DNA of 64,000 nucleotides from Sphingomonas trueperi (GTDB taxonomy: Bacteria > Pseudomonadota > Alphaproteobacteria > Sphingomonadales > Sphingomonadaceae). The position numbers were made by a program, and so were the translations under genes. Positions 18,001 through 27,234 of this stretch are shown here, piece after piece. Every line of letters starts with the position of its first letter. Position 1 is the first letter of the stretch. The notes beneath the pieces are model-generated. The model was given only the letters and a program-made list of their open reading frames with translations. It had not been told where the DNA came from and did not search any database. Location of the stretch: positions 292,134 through 356,133 of the forward strand of contig NZ_JAATJB010000004.1 in the NCBI RefSeq assembly GCF_011927635.1, read 5' to 3'.

Positions 18001-18945
18001 ATGGCGCTACCGGCTCTCTTCGATCGTCTGCGGCTTCCCGTCATCGGCTCGCCGCTGTTCATCATCTCCTGCCCCGAACTGGTCATCGCCCAGTGCAAGG
18101 CGGGGATCGTCGGCTCCTTCCCCGCGCTCAACGCGCGGCCGCAGAGCCAGCTCGACGAGTGGCTGCACCAGATCACCGAGGAACTCGCGGCCTGGGACCG
18201 CGACCATCCGGACACGCCCGCCGCGCCCTTCGCGGTCAACCAGATCGTCCACCGCTCCAACCCGCGGCTGGAGGAGGATGTCGCGAGCTGCGCCAAGTGG
18301 AAGGTGCCGATCGTCATCACCTCGCTGGGCGCCCGCCCCGAGCTCAACGACGCGGTGCACGGCTGGGGCGGCATCACGCTGCACGACGTTATCGACGATC
18401 GCTTCGCCCACAAGGCCGTCGAAAAAGGCGCCGACGGCCTGATCCTGGTCGCAGCAGGCGCCGGCGGCCATGCCGGGCGGCTGAGCCCGTTCGCGCTGGT
18501 CCAGGAGGTGCGCGAATGGTTCGACGGACCCGTCGCCCTTTCGGGCTCGATCGCCACGGGCGGCGCGGTGCTGGCGGCGCAGGCGATGGGCGCCGACCTC
18601 GCCTATATCGGCTCGCCCTTCATCGCGACCGAGGAGGCCAACGCCGTCCAGGCCTATAAGCAGGCGATCGTCGACGGCCGCGCCGAGGACATCGTCTATT
18701 CGAACCTGTTCACCGGCGTGCACGGCAATTACCTGCGCGCCTCGATCGTCAATGCCGGGCTCGATCCGGAGAATCTGCCCGAGAGCGATCCGAGCGCGAT
18801 GAACTTCGGCGGCGCCAAGGCGTGGAAGGATATCTGGGGCTCGGGCCAGGGCATCGGCGCGGTGCATGCGATCGAACCGGCAGGGGCGCGGATCGACCGC
18901 CTTGGTGCGGAATATGCCGCCGCGCGGGCACGGCTGGCGCTCTAG
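18001..18945 (+). CDS. Nitronate monooxygenase family flavoprotein
   Basis: A 314-residue FMN TIM-barrel protein of the 2-nitropropane dioxygenase family, which oxidises alkyl nitronates. Family features are the N-terminal PVIGSPLFIIS, the phosphate-binding glycine-rich loops VAAGAGGHAG and SGSIATGGAV, and GADLAYIGSPFIAT. It is transcribed alone and ends four bases before the convergent DUF1465 gene. Confidence 0.9.
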   Translation: MALPALFDRLRLPVIGSPLFIISCPELVIAQCKAGIVGSFPALNARPQSQLDEWLHQITEELAAWDRDHPDTPAAPFAVNQIVHRSNPRLEEDVASCAKWKVPIVITSLGARPELNDAVHGWGGITLHDVIDDRFAHKAVEKGADGLILVAAGAGGHAGRLSPFALVQEVREWFDGPVALSGSIATGGAVLAAQAMGADLAYIGSPFIATEEANAVQAYKQAIVDGRAEDIVYSNLFTGVHGNYLRASIVNAGLDPENLPESDPSAMNFGGAKAWKDIWGSGQGIGAVHAIEPAGARIDRLGAEYAAARARLAL

Positions 18946-18949
18946 GCGT

Positions 18950-19411
18950 TCAGAAGGCCCCGGCGAGCCGATCGAGCATCCGCCGCGCCGGGCTCGACAC
19001 TGCGATCGGCGACGCGTCGAAGGCGGAGTCCAGCCGGGCAACGCGGCGATACAGGTCCATGCTCGCCCGCACGATGATCACCGCCTGGAGCGGCATGTCC
19101 TCGAGCAGCGCGGCGTCGGTTTCGGGTGCGGGGCCTAGCCGGCGACCGGGGGCGCGGGCATCGGCCAGCTGCAATTCTCCGGCATCCACCGCACGCTGGG
19201 TGAGCAGCCAGGCGATGACGTGCATCAGCCGCGTCGTCACCTTGAGCGACTCGCACGAGAACGCCACCCGGCTCAGCGCCGCCAGCGCATCGCGCTCGTC
19301 GCGGCCGAGCTGGTCGAAATAGCCGCGCGCCTCATCCGCCAGCACCATCGCCTCGACATAGAGCGAGTCGACCAATCGTCGGTGCAGGGTAAGGGCGTCG
19401 GAGCGCTTCAT
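18950..19411 (-). CDS. DUF1465 protein, RcdA-like
   Basis: A 153-residue alpha-helical protein of the DUF1465 family. Its best-known member is Caulobacter RcdA, an adaptor that helps ClpXP degrade the cell-cycle regulator CtrA. Conserved segments include FSCESLKVTTRLMHV and WLLTQRAV. The start at 19411 follows AGAGGGG and gives the usual family N-terminus, KRSDALTLHRRL. The RcdA role is inferred by family. It is followed upstream by two DUF465 genes, a frequent neighbourhood in this order. Confidence 0.82.
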   Translation of the reverse strand: MKRSDALTLHRRLVDSLYVEAMVLADEARGYFDQLGRDERDALAALSRVAFSCESLKVTTRLMHVIAWLLTQRAVDAGELQLADARAPGRRLGPAPETDAALLEDMPLQAVIIVRASMDLYRRVARLDSAFDASPIAVSSPARRMLDRLAGAF

Positions 19412-19483
19412 CCCCTCTAGCTGCCACAGGATCGCGACGCGCGGAAAGCGCCAATTTTGCCGCGTCGCAGCAAAACGGAACAA

Positions 19484-19681
19484 TCACGCAATGATGTCCG
19501 GGATCAGCTGGTCCTCGAGCAGCGAAATCTCGTCGCGGAGCTTGAGCTTGCGCTTCTTGAGGCGCGCGATCTGCAGCTGGTCGCCGGTACCGCTATCCGC
19601 CAGCGCGGCGATCGCGGCATCCAGGTCGCGATGCTCGGCACGCAGGGGCTCCAACCGGCGCCGGATCTCGCTTTCGTCCAT
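19484..19681 (-). CDS. DUF465 (YdcH-like) protein
   Basis: A 65-residue helical hairpin protein of the DUF465/YdcH family: MDESEIRRRLEPLRAEHRDL, then a helix ending LKKRKLKLRDEISLLEDQL. The LKK(R/E)KLxLKDE signature is clear. The ATG at 19681 gives the usual family length; an upstream in-frame ATG would add an unlikely extension. Function unknown. Confidence 0.85.
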   Translation of the reverse strand: MDESEIRRRLEPLRAEHRDLDAAIAALADSGTGDQLQIARLKKRKLKLRDEISLLEDQLIPDIIA

Positions 19682-19842
19682 TCTATGCCCCCAGTGCGCC
19701 CGACTCGCCGGATCGTTGCCCGGCATGCGAACCATCGCGGCTTTTCCGCGGTCTGTCGATCAGTGTTGATTCTGCACGCGACAAGCGGCGCAAAACATGA
19801 TGTAGTTCGCTCCCCTCAGAGTTATCGAAGGAGGAATGCTTC

Positions 19843-19995
19843 ATGCACGCCGGGCATCTTTCGGCACTTACCGCCAAACATTCGCAGCTGGACCAGCGAA
19901 TCGCCAGCGAAACGCAGCGCCCCCTCCCCGATCACATACTGTTAGCGCAATTGAAGAAAGAGAAGCTGCGGGTCAAGGAAGAGATGCAGCGATAA
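19843..19995 (+). CDS. Short DUF465 (YdcH-like) protein
   Basis: A 50-residue protein of the same DUF465 family as its divergent neighbour. It starts MHAGHLSALTAKHSQLDQRI and ends with the signature LKKEKLRVKEEMQR. A strong Shine-Dalgarno AAGGAGG (19828-19834) sits eight bases before the ATG at 19843. A different ATG at 19836 opens a longer frame, but only the 19843 frame gives the family sequence. Function unknown. Confidence 0.85.
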   Translation: MHAGHLSALTAKHSQLDQRIASETQRPLPDHILLAQLKKEKLRVKEEMQR

Positions 19996-20148
19996 CCGTC
20001 CCGTTCACGGACTATTTACCGAAACCTTGGACTCGCGCGGCAGAAACTTGCCGCGCGAGCCGGGGACATACGCTCCATCAGCAATGGCTGCATGTCGGAA
20101 GCTGCATGTCGGAAAGCGCGAGATTCGGCGGAATGGGTTCGGCGCAGC

Positions 20149-20523
20149 TTAGCGGCGCGTGAAGATCGGCTTTACATAGGCCGGCGTCTGGGTGCCCCCG
20201 CCCACCGGCTTGCGCGCCAGCTTCGGATCGATCTCATTGTCGAACGCGACGCCCACGCGCCCTTCGGCCGCCCAGGCGATCTTGCCCTTCACCCAGCCGA
20301 CGCCGCGAACTTCGATCTCCACCGGCGTGCGCAGGCCCACCGGACCGGTATATTCGGCCATCAGCCCGCCGGCCGAAAGATTACGCACCCGCACCGTACC
20401 GACATCCTCGCCATCGACGCGGAACTGCGCGGTCAGCAACAGGCTGTCGCGGGCACCGCTGCGCTTGCCCGCAAAGTCATCGGCCGAAAGCGTGGTGGCG
20501 GGGATGTAAGATTGCTGGTCCAT
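20149..20523 (-). CDS. PilZ domain protein
   Basis: A 124-residue single-domain protein of the PilZ fold, which often binds c-di-GMP. The DxSxxG-type motif appears as RNLSAGGL, with Asn in place of Asp, and a basic patch (GKRSGARDS) lies before the strand region. The canonical RxxxR motif is replaced by something close to KRSGAR, so ligand binding is uncertain. The start at 20523 is chosen because the upstream extension has no family similarity. Several c-di-GMP enzymes are encoded elsewhere in the window. Confidence 0.75.
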   Translation of the reverse strand: MDQQSYIPATTLSADDFAGKRSGARDSLLLTAQFRVDGEDVGTVRVRNLSAGGLMAEYTGPVGLRTPVEIEVRGVGWVKGKIAWAAEGRVGVAFDNEIDPKLARKPVGGGTQTPAYVKPIFTRR

Positions 20524-20637
20524 GATTGGCTCTCGATGGCGGATTCGCACCCGCAGGGAGTAGACCAACAACTCTTAACGAAAGGATTAACCGAAATCCG
20601 CCCCGGTATTTTGCCGGAGCGGATTTGAACGTAGATT

Positions 20638-21105
20638 TCACTCGTCCCGGCTGATCTTCTCGTTGCGCTCGTGCCGCTCCTGGGCTTCGACCGTCATCGT
20701 CGCCGTGGGACGGGCTTCGAGCCGGCCGAGCGGGATCGGTTCGCCGGTCACTTCGCAATAGCCATATTCGCCTTCCTCGATGCGGCGCAGCGCCGCGTCG
20801 ATCTTGGCGATCAGCTTGCGCTGGCGATCGCGGGTGCGCAGTTCGATCGACCAGTCGGTTTCGCTGGAGGCGCGATCGGTGAGGTCCGCCTCGCGCAGCG
20901 GCTCGGACTGGAGCTGGTTCAGCGTGCCAGCCGCCTCGCGATAGATCGCGTCCTTCCAGCCATTCAGCTTGTTGCGGAAATATTCCTGCTGCCGCGGATT
21001 CATGAAGGGTTCGTCGTCGCTCGGCCGATAGCCGTCGTCGCCATCATTCGCGGCCGGAGGAACGCTTTTATCGTGCTCGTCAAAACGGCCCAAAACAGTT
21101 GCCAT
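20638..21105 (-). CDS. dksA: RNA polymerase-binding protein DksA
   Basis: A 155-residue DksA/TraR family protein that acts with ppGpp on RNA polymerase secondary-channel initiation. The coiled coil covers about 40-115. The zinc-finger region reads YCEVTGEPIPLGRLEARPTA and then EAQERHERN, so only the first of the four zinc cysteines of E. coli DksA is kept. This degenerate finger is common in Alphaproteobacteria. The ATG at 21105 gives the normal start (MATVLGRFDEHDKS). Confidence 0.9.
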   Translation of the reverse strand: MATVLGRFDEHDKSVPPAANDGDDGYRPSDDEPFMNPRQQEYFRNKLNGWKDAIYREAAGTLNQLQSEPLREADLTDRASSETDWSIELRTRDRQRKLIAKIDAALRRIEEGEYGYCEVTGEPIPLGRLEARPTATMTVEAQERHERNEKISRDE

Positions 21106-21406
21106 TCCCACTCTCCACACCAGTCCCCGGTGGCGTGCCGCTCGAGAGACTGCATTGCCCGCAGGCGCTATACTTTCGCAAGCAGCCATTAACAAGCCAA
21201 TGCCGCGAAAGCTTTTTGGCGGGAATTCCCTATAGTTCAGTAGAAATTAGCAATCCCTGAACCACTTGCACTTTTTTCCGTTTCGGACGGACACAGACGC
21301 CGTCCGGCAAGCAGCTTCCGTCCTGAAATCGAACACGGGGCGGGTCTTCGGCGCGATACTGGCGGGCGGTGGCGGACGCGACGCAGGCCCCGTCCGCCAC
21401 GAGTCT
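21106..21406. other. Intergenic region without gene
   Basis: This 301-bp gap lies between dksA (whose promoter should be here) and the end of the host-attachment-family gene. It has an AT-richer stretch around 21180-21260, consistent with a promoter, and a hairpin GTGGCGGAC/GTCCGCCAC (21369-21377 and 21392-21400) just beyond the stop of the minus-strand gene, a likely terminator. No coding frame looks real. Confidence 0.6.
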
Positions 21407-21862
21407 TCAGGCGGACTGCAGCGCCTTTTCGATGTCCGGCACCGGATGATCGGTCAGGTCCTTGGCCAATTCGCCCTTCAGCCGATCGCTGACGCTGATA
21501 TGATAATGCTTGCGCAGTTCGCCCAGCGTCTTGGGCGGCGCGACGATGATCAGCGACTCGAAGCTGTTGCGCAGCGCCTCTTCCTTGAGCATGCCCGCGA
21601 CCTCGGCGGCGAAGCGATCTTCTTCCAATTGATGGAAATCGGTTTCGCCCATCGTGCCGCCGGACGATGCGAACTGCCCGCCGCCGCGCGTAGACGCCGC
21701 CGCGCCCGACGAATCGGTCTTCTGATCCGAGTCCTTAGGATTTGGGTGGAGTTCCTTCCGCACCACTTCGAGGTTGAGATATTCCGCATCGCCCTGGTTG
21801 CGCAGCATCAGCAGCTTGCGGCCGTCGGCGACCACCACCATCGCATCATGGGGAACCAGCAT
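21407..21862 (-). CDS. Host attachment family protein
   Basis: A 151-residue protein resembling the family named protein required for attachment to host cells (PF10116). Conserved features are the N-terminal MVVVADGRKLLMLRN, the central EEDRFAAEVAGML and the C-terminal LIIVAPPKTLGELRKHY. These proteins are related to archaeal release-factor/eRF1-like folds, and the attachment label comes from one Agrobacterium study, so the biochemical role here is not known. The start at 21862 is chosen for the family N-terminus. Confidence 0.82.
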   Translation of the reverse strand: MLVPHDAMVVVADGRKLLMLRNQGDAEYLNLEVVRKELHPNPKDSDQKTDSSGAAASTRGGGQFASSGGTMGETDFHQLEEDRFAAEVAGMLKEEALRNSFESLIIVAPPKTLGELRKHYHISVSDRLKGELAKDLTDHPVPDIEKALQSA

Positions 21863-21957
21863 CGCGCTCTCCTTGTCGCTGTTCAGTTGGAGCGCAACCA
21901 ACGGGCGGGCGGCGGCGGGGTTGCGTGGGGAACGGGCCCCGGCCATAGGTTCGCGCC

Positions 21958-23238
21958 ATGCACGACATCCGCTTTCTCCGCGAACATCCCGAAGCCTTCG
22001 ACCAGGGCCTGGCCAAGCGCGGCCTCGAGCCGCAGTCGGAGGCGTTGCTGGCGCTCGACGAACGCCGCCGCGCGCTGGTGACCGAGCTGCAGGCCGGCCA
22101 GGCGCGCCGCAACGAAGCCTCGAAGGCGATCGGCGCCGCCAAGGCGAAGAAGGACGAGGAAGCCGCCGCGGCGCTGATGGCGGAAGTGGCGGCGCTCAAG
22201 GAGCGGATGCCCGCGCTCGAGGCCGAGGAAAAGGCGGTGGGCGAGGAACTGGAAGGCCGGCTCGCCGCCCTGCCCAACCTTCCCTATCCGGACGTGGCGC
22301 TCGGTGCGGACGAGAATGACAATGTGTTCGTGCACGAGCGCGGTACCGTTCCCGCCTTCGCTTTCGCGCCGAAGGAACATGACGCGATCGGCCCGGCGCT
22401 GGGTCTCGACTTCGAGACCGGGGCGGCGATGTCCGGCGCGCGCTTCACCTTCGTGCGCGGCGCCGCTGCCCGGCTCCACCGCGCGCTCGGCCAGTTCATG
22501 CTCGACACGCTGACCGGCAGCTATGGCTATGAGGAATGCGTGCCGCCGCTGCTGGTGCGCGACGAGGCGCTGTTCGGCACCGGCCAACTGCCCAAGTTCG
22601 CCGAGGACCTGTTCCAGACCACCGACGGTCGCTGGCTGATCCCCACCGCCGAGGTGAGCCTGACCAACGCGGTGCGCGAGAAGATCCTGAGCGAGGAGGA
22701 ACTGCCGCTCCGCCTGACTGCGCTCACCGCCTGCTTCCGTTCCGAGGCGGGGGCTGCGGGCCGCGACACGCGCGGCTTCATCCGCCAGCACCAGTTCGAG
22801 AAGGTCGAGATGGTGTCGATCACCACCCCCGACCAGTCCGAAGCGGAGCATGAGCGGATGACCGACGCCGCCGAGGACGTGCTGACCAAGCTCGGCCTCG
22901 CCTTCCGCCGGATGAAACTGTGCAGCGGCGACATGGGCTTCACCGCGGCGCGCACCTACGATCTCGAAGTGTGGCTGCCGGGCCAGGACCGCTATCGCGA
23001 GATCTCTTCCTGCTCGACCTGCGCCGACTTCCAGGCGCGGCGGATGCACGCGCGCTACCGCCCCGAGGGGGAGAAGGGCACGCGCTTCGTCCACACGCTC
23101 AACGGCTCGGGCCTGGCGGTGGGCCGCACGCTGGTTGCGGTTCTGGAGAATTATCAGCAGGAAAATGGCGCGGTGTCGGTGCCGGCGGTGCTCCAGCCCT
23201 ATCTGGGCGGGCTGACGCTGCTCGAACCGCGCGGCTAA
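21958..23238 (+). CDS. serS: Seryl-tRNA synthetase
   Basis: A 426-residue class II aminoacyl-tRNA synthetase charging tRNA-Ser. The N-terminal coiled-coil arm spans about 30-100. Motif 2 is visible as [16 protein letters not shown] and motif 3 as [16 protein letters not shown]. The length is normal. Its TAA overlaps the surE ATG in TAATG, so surE is translationally coupled. Confidence 0.97.
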   Translation: MHDIRFLREHPEAFDQGLAKRGLEPQSEALLALDERRRALVTELQAGQARRNEASKAIGAAKAKKDEEAAAALMAEVAALKERMPALEAEEKAVGEELEGRLAALPNLPYPDVALGADENDNVFVHERGTVPAFAFAPKEHDAIGPALGLDFETGAAMSGARFTFVRGAAARLHRALGQFMLDTLTGSYGYEECVPPLLVRDEALFGTGQLPKFAEDLFQTTDGRWLIPTAEVSLTNAVREKILSEEELPLRLTALTACFRSEAGAAGRDTRGFIRQHQFEKVEMVSITTPDQSEAEHERMTDAAEDVLTKLGLAFRRMKLCSGDMGFTAARTYDLEVWLPGQDRYREISSCSTCADFQARRMHARYRPEGEKGTRFVHTLNGSGLAVGRTLVAVLENYQQENGAVSVPAVLQPYLGGLTLLEPRG

Positions 23239-24005
23239 TGCGGATCCTCCTCACCAACGACGACGGCTATCATGCCCGCGGCCTGGCCGTGCTGGAGCGG
23301 ATCGCGCGGACGCTGTCCGACGACATCACCGTCGTCGCGCCCGCCGAGGAGCAGTCGGGCAAGGGCCGCTCGCTCACCCTCACCGAGCCGTTCCGCGTCC
23401 GCCGCCACGGCGAGGGTCGCTATGCGGTGAAGGGCACGCCCACGGATTGCGTTATGTTCGCGCTGGGCGAGGTGATGGCCGATGCCAAGCCCGACCTGAT
23501 CCTCTCGGGGGTCAATCGCGGCGGCAATCTTGCCGAGGACGTCAGCTATTCGGGCACGGTCTCGGCGGCGATGGAAGGCGCGCTCGCGGGCATCCGCTCG
23601 ATCGCGCTCAGCCAGCGATACGCGCGCAGCGGCATGGGCGATGCGGTACCGTTCGACACCGCCGAGACCTGGGGTGAGCGCGTGCTGCGGCCGCTGCTCG
23701 ACGTCGCGATGGAGCCGCGCACGCTGGTCAACATCAACTTCCCGCCGATCGCGGCCGATGCGGTGCAGGGGATCAAGGTCGTGTCGCAGGGGTTTCGCGA
23801 CTATGGCCGCGTCGCGCTCGACAAGCGGCTCGATCCGCGCGGCTTCCCCTATTACTGGCTGGCGATGGGGCGGATGCCGCACCAGGCGGCGCCCGATACC
23901 GATCTCGACGCGATCGAGGCCGGGTTCGTCACCGTCACCCCGCTGCACCTCGACCTCACCCACCGCGAGTCGATGGATCGGCTGCGCGGCGCCTATGCGG
24001 GCTGA
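23238..24005 (+). CDS. surE: 5'/3'-nucleotidase SurE
   Basis: A 255-residue survival-protein nucleotidase that removes phosphate from nucleoside monophosphates. The N-terminal metal-binding motif is TNDDGYHARG (NDDG at 7-10), with a Ser/Asn-rich active-site loop SGVNRGGN and the conserved YSGTVSAAMEG. The start overlaps the serS stop by one base. The serS-surE order is widespread in Alphaproteobacteria. Confidence 0.96.
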   Translation: MRILLTNDDGYHARGLAVLERIARTLSDDITVVAPAEEQSGKGRSLTLTEPFRVRRHGEGRYAVKGTPTDCVMFALGEVMADAKPDLILSGVNRGGNLAEDVSYSGTVSAAMEGALAGIRSIALSQRYARSGMGDAVPFDTAETWGERVLRPLLDVAMEPRTLVNINFPPIAADAVQGIKVVSQGFRDYGRVALDKRLDPRGFPYYWLAMGRMPHQAAPDTDLDAIEAGFVTVTPLHLDLTHRESMDRLRGAYAG

Positions 24006-24011
24006 GCAGCC

Positions 24012-24362
24012 ATGCCGATGATGGATCGCCTGCTGCCGATCGGGCTGCTGTTCGTCTCGAACGTGTTCATGACCTTCGCCTGGTATGGGCATCTGAAGTT
24101 CAAGAACGCGCCGTTGCTGCTGGTCATTCTCACCAGCTGGGGCATCGCGCTGATCGAATATTGCTTCGCCGTGCCGGCCAACCGGCTGGGAAGCGCGGTC
24201 TATTCGGCGGCACAGCTCAAGGGCATGCAGGAGGTGATCACCCTCACCGTCTTCGCCGCCTTCTCGGTGCTGTATCTGGGGCAGCGGATCACGATGAACC
24301 ATCTGATCGGCTTCGCACTGATCGCGGCAGGCGCCTTCTTCCTGTTCCGCACGCATCACTGA
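24012..24362 (+). CDS. DMT-family DUF486 membrane protein
   Basis: A 116-residue protein with four predicted transmembrane helices, belonging to DUF486, a small branch related to drug/metabolite transporters. Conserved elements are FMTFAWYGHLKF, YCFAVPANRLG and TMNHLIGFALI. Six bases separate it from surE, so it is likely in the same transcript. Substrate unknown. Confidence 0.87.
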   Translation: MPMMDRLLPIGLLFVSNVFMTFAWYGHLKFKNAPLLLVILTSWGIALIEYCFAVPANRLGSAVYSAAQLKGMQEVITLTVFAAFSVLYLGQRITMNHLIGFALIAAGAFFLFRTHH

Positions 24363-24406
24363 ACCGGGCGGCGGCGGGCGCGTTTCCCTTGGACAAGGAG
24401 AGCGCC

Positions 24407-24547
24407 ATGAACCCCGAACCGACCCGCGAGACGCCCGACACCCAGCCCGGCACCGCACACCAGCCCGACGGCACCGACAGCTCGGCCGAATGGAATGCCG
24501 AGATCGCCGACGAGAACATGATCCCGGATCAGGATCCGGAGGCGTAA
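24407..24547 (+). CDS. Small acidic hypothetical protein
   Basis: A 46-residue acidic, Pro/Thr-rich protein ending NMIPDQDPEA. It has a good Shine-Dalgarno AAGGAG (24395-24400) six bases before the ATG and is followed by a hairpin terminator. I do not recognise the family. The clear translation signals and in-line position after the DUF486 gene support a real gene. Confidence 0.6.
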   Translation: MNPEPTRETPDTQPGTAHQPDGTDSSAEWNAEIADENMIPDQDPEA

Positions 24548-24551
24548 AACG

Positions 24552-24578
24552 GGGCGGCACCCTTTCGGCGTGCCGCCC
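24552..24578. terminator. Hairpin between convergent genes
   Basis: A 9-bp stem GGGCGGCAC/GTGCCGCCC with a 9-nt loop sits between the small acidic gene and the convergent M2 peptidase gene, preceded by AAAAC on the left side. It probably acts in both directions. Confidence 0.65.
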
Positions 24579-24586
24579 GCTTCCGA

Positions 24587-26413
24587 TCACCATCCCTGCG
24601 GCTGGCCCTTGTTCTGCGCGTCGAGCCACGTCTTCAGCGGCGCGAAATATTCCATCATCGCCTTGCCCGAGATCTCGCGGCTGCCGGTGAAGGTCTGCAG
24701 CGCATCGGGCCAGGGCTTGGACGCGCCCATCTCGAGCATCTTGTTCAGCCGCGCGCCCACTTCCTTGTTGCCGTAGAAGCTGCAGCGATGCAGCGGGCCC
24801 TTCCAGCCCGACTGGTCGCACGCCGCTTTGTAGAACTGGAACTGGAGCAGCCGCGCAAGGAAGTAGCGCGTGTACGGCACGCTGCCGGCCACGTGATACT
24901 TGGCCCCCGCGTCGAACTTGGTCTCGTCGCGCGCCACCGGCGGCACGATGCCCTGGTACTGGAGGCGCAGCTTGTTCCAGCCCGCCTCATACTGGCTGGC
25001 GGGAATCGTGCCGTCGAAGATCTGCCAGCGATATTTGTCGACCAGCAGGCCGAACGGCAGGAACGCCACCTTGTCCATCGCCTGGCGGAGCAGCAGGCCG
25101 ATATCCTTGTCGGCGCTCGGCACCTGGGCGCGATCGAGCAGGCCGATCTGCACCAGATATTCGGGCGTGATCGACAGCGCGACGAAATCGCCGATCGCCT
25201 CGTGGAAGCCGTCATTGGCACCGTTGCGGTATAGCGCCGGCTGCGCCTTGTAGGCGCGCTGGTAGTAATTGTGGCCGAGCTCGTGGTGGATCGTGACGAA
25301 ATCGTCCGCATTCACCTTGATGCACATCTTGATGCGGATATCGTCCTTCTCGTCGATGTCCCAGGCCGAGGCGTGGCACAGCACTTCGCGATCGGCGGGC
25401 TTCAGGAACAGCGAGCGTTCCCAGAAGGTGCCCGGCAGCGCCGCGAAGCCGAGCGAGGAGTAGAAGCCCTCGCCGGTCTGAACCATCTTCTTCCAGTCGT
25501 AGTTCTTGGCCTTGAGCAGGTCGCCCACATCATAGCCGAGATCGCCGGCGCCCTTGGGCGCGACCACGTCATAGATATTGCCCCATTCCTGCGCCCACAT
25601 GTTGCCGAGCAGGTCGGCGCGGATCGGGCCGGTCTTGGCCTGCACCGCGTCGCCATACTTCTCGTTGAGCTTGCGGCGGACATAAGTGTGGAGCGCGACG
25701 TAGAGCGGCTTCACTTCGTTCCACAGCTTGTCGGTCATCGCCGCGAACTCGGCGGGCGGCATGTCATAGCCCGAGCGCCACAGCGCGCCGGTGTCGGCGA
25801 AGCCCAGTTCCTTGGCGCCCTGATTCGCGATGCCGACCAGCTTGGTGTAATCGGGGCGCATCGGCGCGCCGACAGCGTCGTTCCAGCTGACCCACATCTC
25901 CTTGAGCTCGTTGGGATCGCGGCTGGTGCCCATTGCGGCTTCGATGTCGCTGCCGTTGATCGGCTTGCCGCCGCGCGTACCCTTGCCCTTGGCGTAGAAG
26001 GAGCCGAGCTTGGTCGAAATGTCGCTGAGCTGCTGGGCAGCGCCCGGGGTGGTCGGCGCGGGCAGCACCAGCGCGGCGCGGAGCATGGTCAGCTGGCGCT
26101 GCTGCTCCGGCGTGAGCCCCGGCGCCTTCTGCAGGCGCGCGGCATCCAGCGCGAAGCGGACCGCCATCTCGGTGCCCTTGGCGCCGTAATCGGCCGCCAG
26201 CGCGTCGGTATCGTCGGTGATGTAGGTCGCGTTGACCCAGGCGACCCGCGAGGCGGTCAGCGTGAACGCCGCCATTTCCTGCTGCGCGCGCGTCAGGAAC
26301 GCGGCGGCGTCCGACGCGGTCGGCGCGGCGGCGGGCGTCGTGCTGGTCTGCGACTGGGCGGGTGCGGCGAGCATCGCGGCGAGCGCCGCGAGCGAAAGGC
26401 CGGTACGGATCAT
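24587..26413 (-). CDS. M2 family metallopeptidase (ACE-type peptidyl-dipeptidase)
   Basis: A 608-residue exported zinc peptidase of the angiotensin-converting-enzyme family, which releases C-terminal dipeptides. The N-terminal signal peptide (MIRTGLSLAALAAMLAAPAQ) supports the ATG at 26413; the longer frame beyond it is shadow. The HEXXH motif is HHELGHNYYQ, and the third ligand region is NDGFHEAIGDFV. The length fits bacterial ACE homologues. It is probably periplasmic. Confidence 0.93.
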   Translation of the reverse strand: MIRTGLSLAALAAMLAAPAQSQTSTTPAAAPTASDAAAFLTRAQQEMAAFTLTASRVAWVNATYITDDTDALAADYGAKGTEMAVRFALDAARLQKAPGLTPEQQRQLTMLRAALVLPAPTTPGAAQQLSDISTKLGSFYAKGKGTRGGKPINGSDIEAAMGTSRDPNELKEMWVSWNDAVGAPMRPDYTKLVGIANQGAKELGFADTGALWRSGYDMPPAEFAAMTDKLWNEVKPLYVALHTYVRRKLNEKYGDAVQAKTGPIRADLLGNMWAQEWGNIYDVVAPKGAGDLGYDVGDLLKAKNYDWKKMVQTGEGFYSSLGFAALPGTFWERSLFLKPADREVLCHASAWDIDEKDDIRIKMCIKVNADDFVTIHHELGHNYYQRAYKAQPALYRNGANDGFHEAIGDFVALSITPEYLVQIGLLDRAQVPSADKDIGLLLRQAMDKVAFLPFGLLVDKYRWQIFDGTIPASQYEAGWNKLRLQYQGIVPPVARDETKFDAGAKYHVAGSVPYTRYFLARLLQFQFYKAACDQSGWKGPLHRCSFYGNKEVGARLNKMLEMGASKPWPDALQTFTGSREISGKAMMEYFAPLKTWLDAQNKGQPQGW

Positions 26414-26472
26414 GATGCTAAGTCCCCGGGAATCAAGAAAGGCGCGACCCTGCCGCGCCTTGCCCACCCCCG

Positions 26473-27234
26473 TCAACCAGCGAGGAACTCGACCAGCGCA
26501 TCGCCGAGCTCCGGCCGGGTGACCGCGCTCATGTGATTGCCCGGGATTTCGATGAACAGGCCGTACGGCAGCAGGTCCGCGACTTCCTTGGCCGAGCCAT
26601 TGTCGTAATCGTCCGCGCCCGAGATGACGGCGGTCGGCTGGGTGATCGCCGCGATTTCGTCGCGCGGGGTGTCGACGAAGGTGTCGAGGATGCGCAGCAG
26701 CGCGACCGGATCGCCCTTGGTGGTCTTGAGGAAGGCCTCGGTCAGCCATTCGGAGCTGCCGCGCTGGAAGCTGCCGAGATTGGTGAGCACGCGGTGGAAA
26801 TAGGCGCCGCGGCCCTTGGTCGCGACCAGCCCGTCCAGCCCCATGCCCGAGAGCACCACCTTGTCCGGCGTGGCGCCGTTGGCGAGCATCCGCACCACAG
26901 TGCGCGCCCCCAGCGAGTAGCCGCCCAGGTCATAGTCGGTGAGCCCGAGATGCGCGATCAGCGCGAAATTGTCGCGCATCAGCACGTCGGGCGGATAGGC
27001 GGCGGGATCGTGCGGCTTGGCGCTGTGCCCGTGCGCGCGCAGATCCGGCATGATCACCCGAAGGCCGCGCGCGGCGAGCTTTGCGGCATGGCCGTATTTG
27101 ATCCAGTTGACCTCGGCAGTGGAGAAATAGCCGTGGATCAGCACCACGGGCCGCCCCTCCCCCATCTCGGTCCAGGCGATCTCCTGCCCATCGAAGCTGG
27201 CGAAGCGGTGCGTTTCAGTCGGGTAGTCGGCCAA
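26473..27234 (-). CDS. Alpha/beta hydrolase
   Basis: A 253-residue alpha/beta-hydrolase-fold enzyme. The oxyanion region is LIHGYFSTAEVNW, the nucleophile elbow is LGGYSLGARTV (GxSxG) and the catalytic His lies in PGNHMSAV. No ATG exists near the domain start. TTG 27234 (TTG-GCC-GAC) is the likely initiator and overlaps the GFA gene by 20 bp, whereas the next ATG (27369) would add an improbable basic leader. Specificity unknown. Confidence 0.82.
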   Translation of the reverse strand: MADYPTETHRFASFDGQEIAWTEMGEGRPVVLIHGYFSTAEVNWIKYGHAAKLAARGLRVIMPDLRAHGHSAKPHDPAAYPPDVLMRDNFALIAHLGLTDYDLGGYSLGARTVVRMLANGATPDKVVLSGMGLDGLVATKGRGAYFHRVLTNLGSFQRGSSEWLTEAFLKTTKGDPVALLRILDTFVDTPRDEIAAITQPTAVISGADDYDNGSAKEVADLLPYGLFIEIPGNHMSAVTRPELGDALVEFLAG

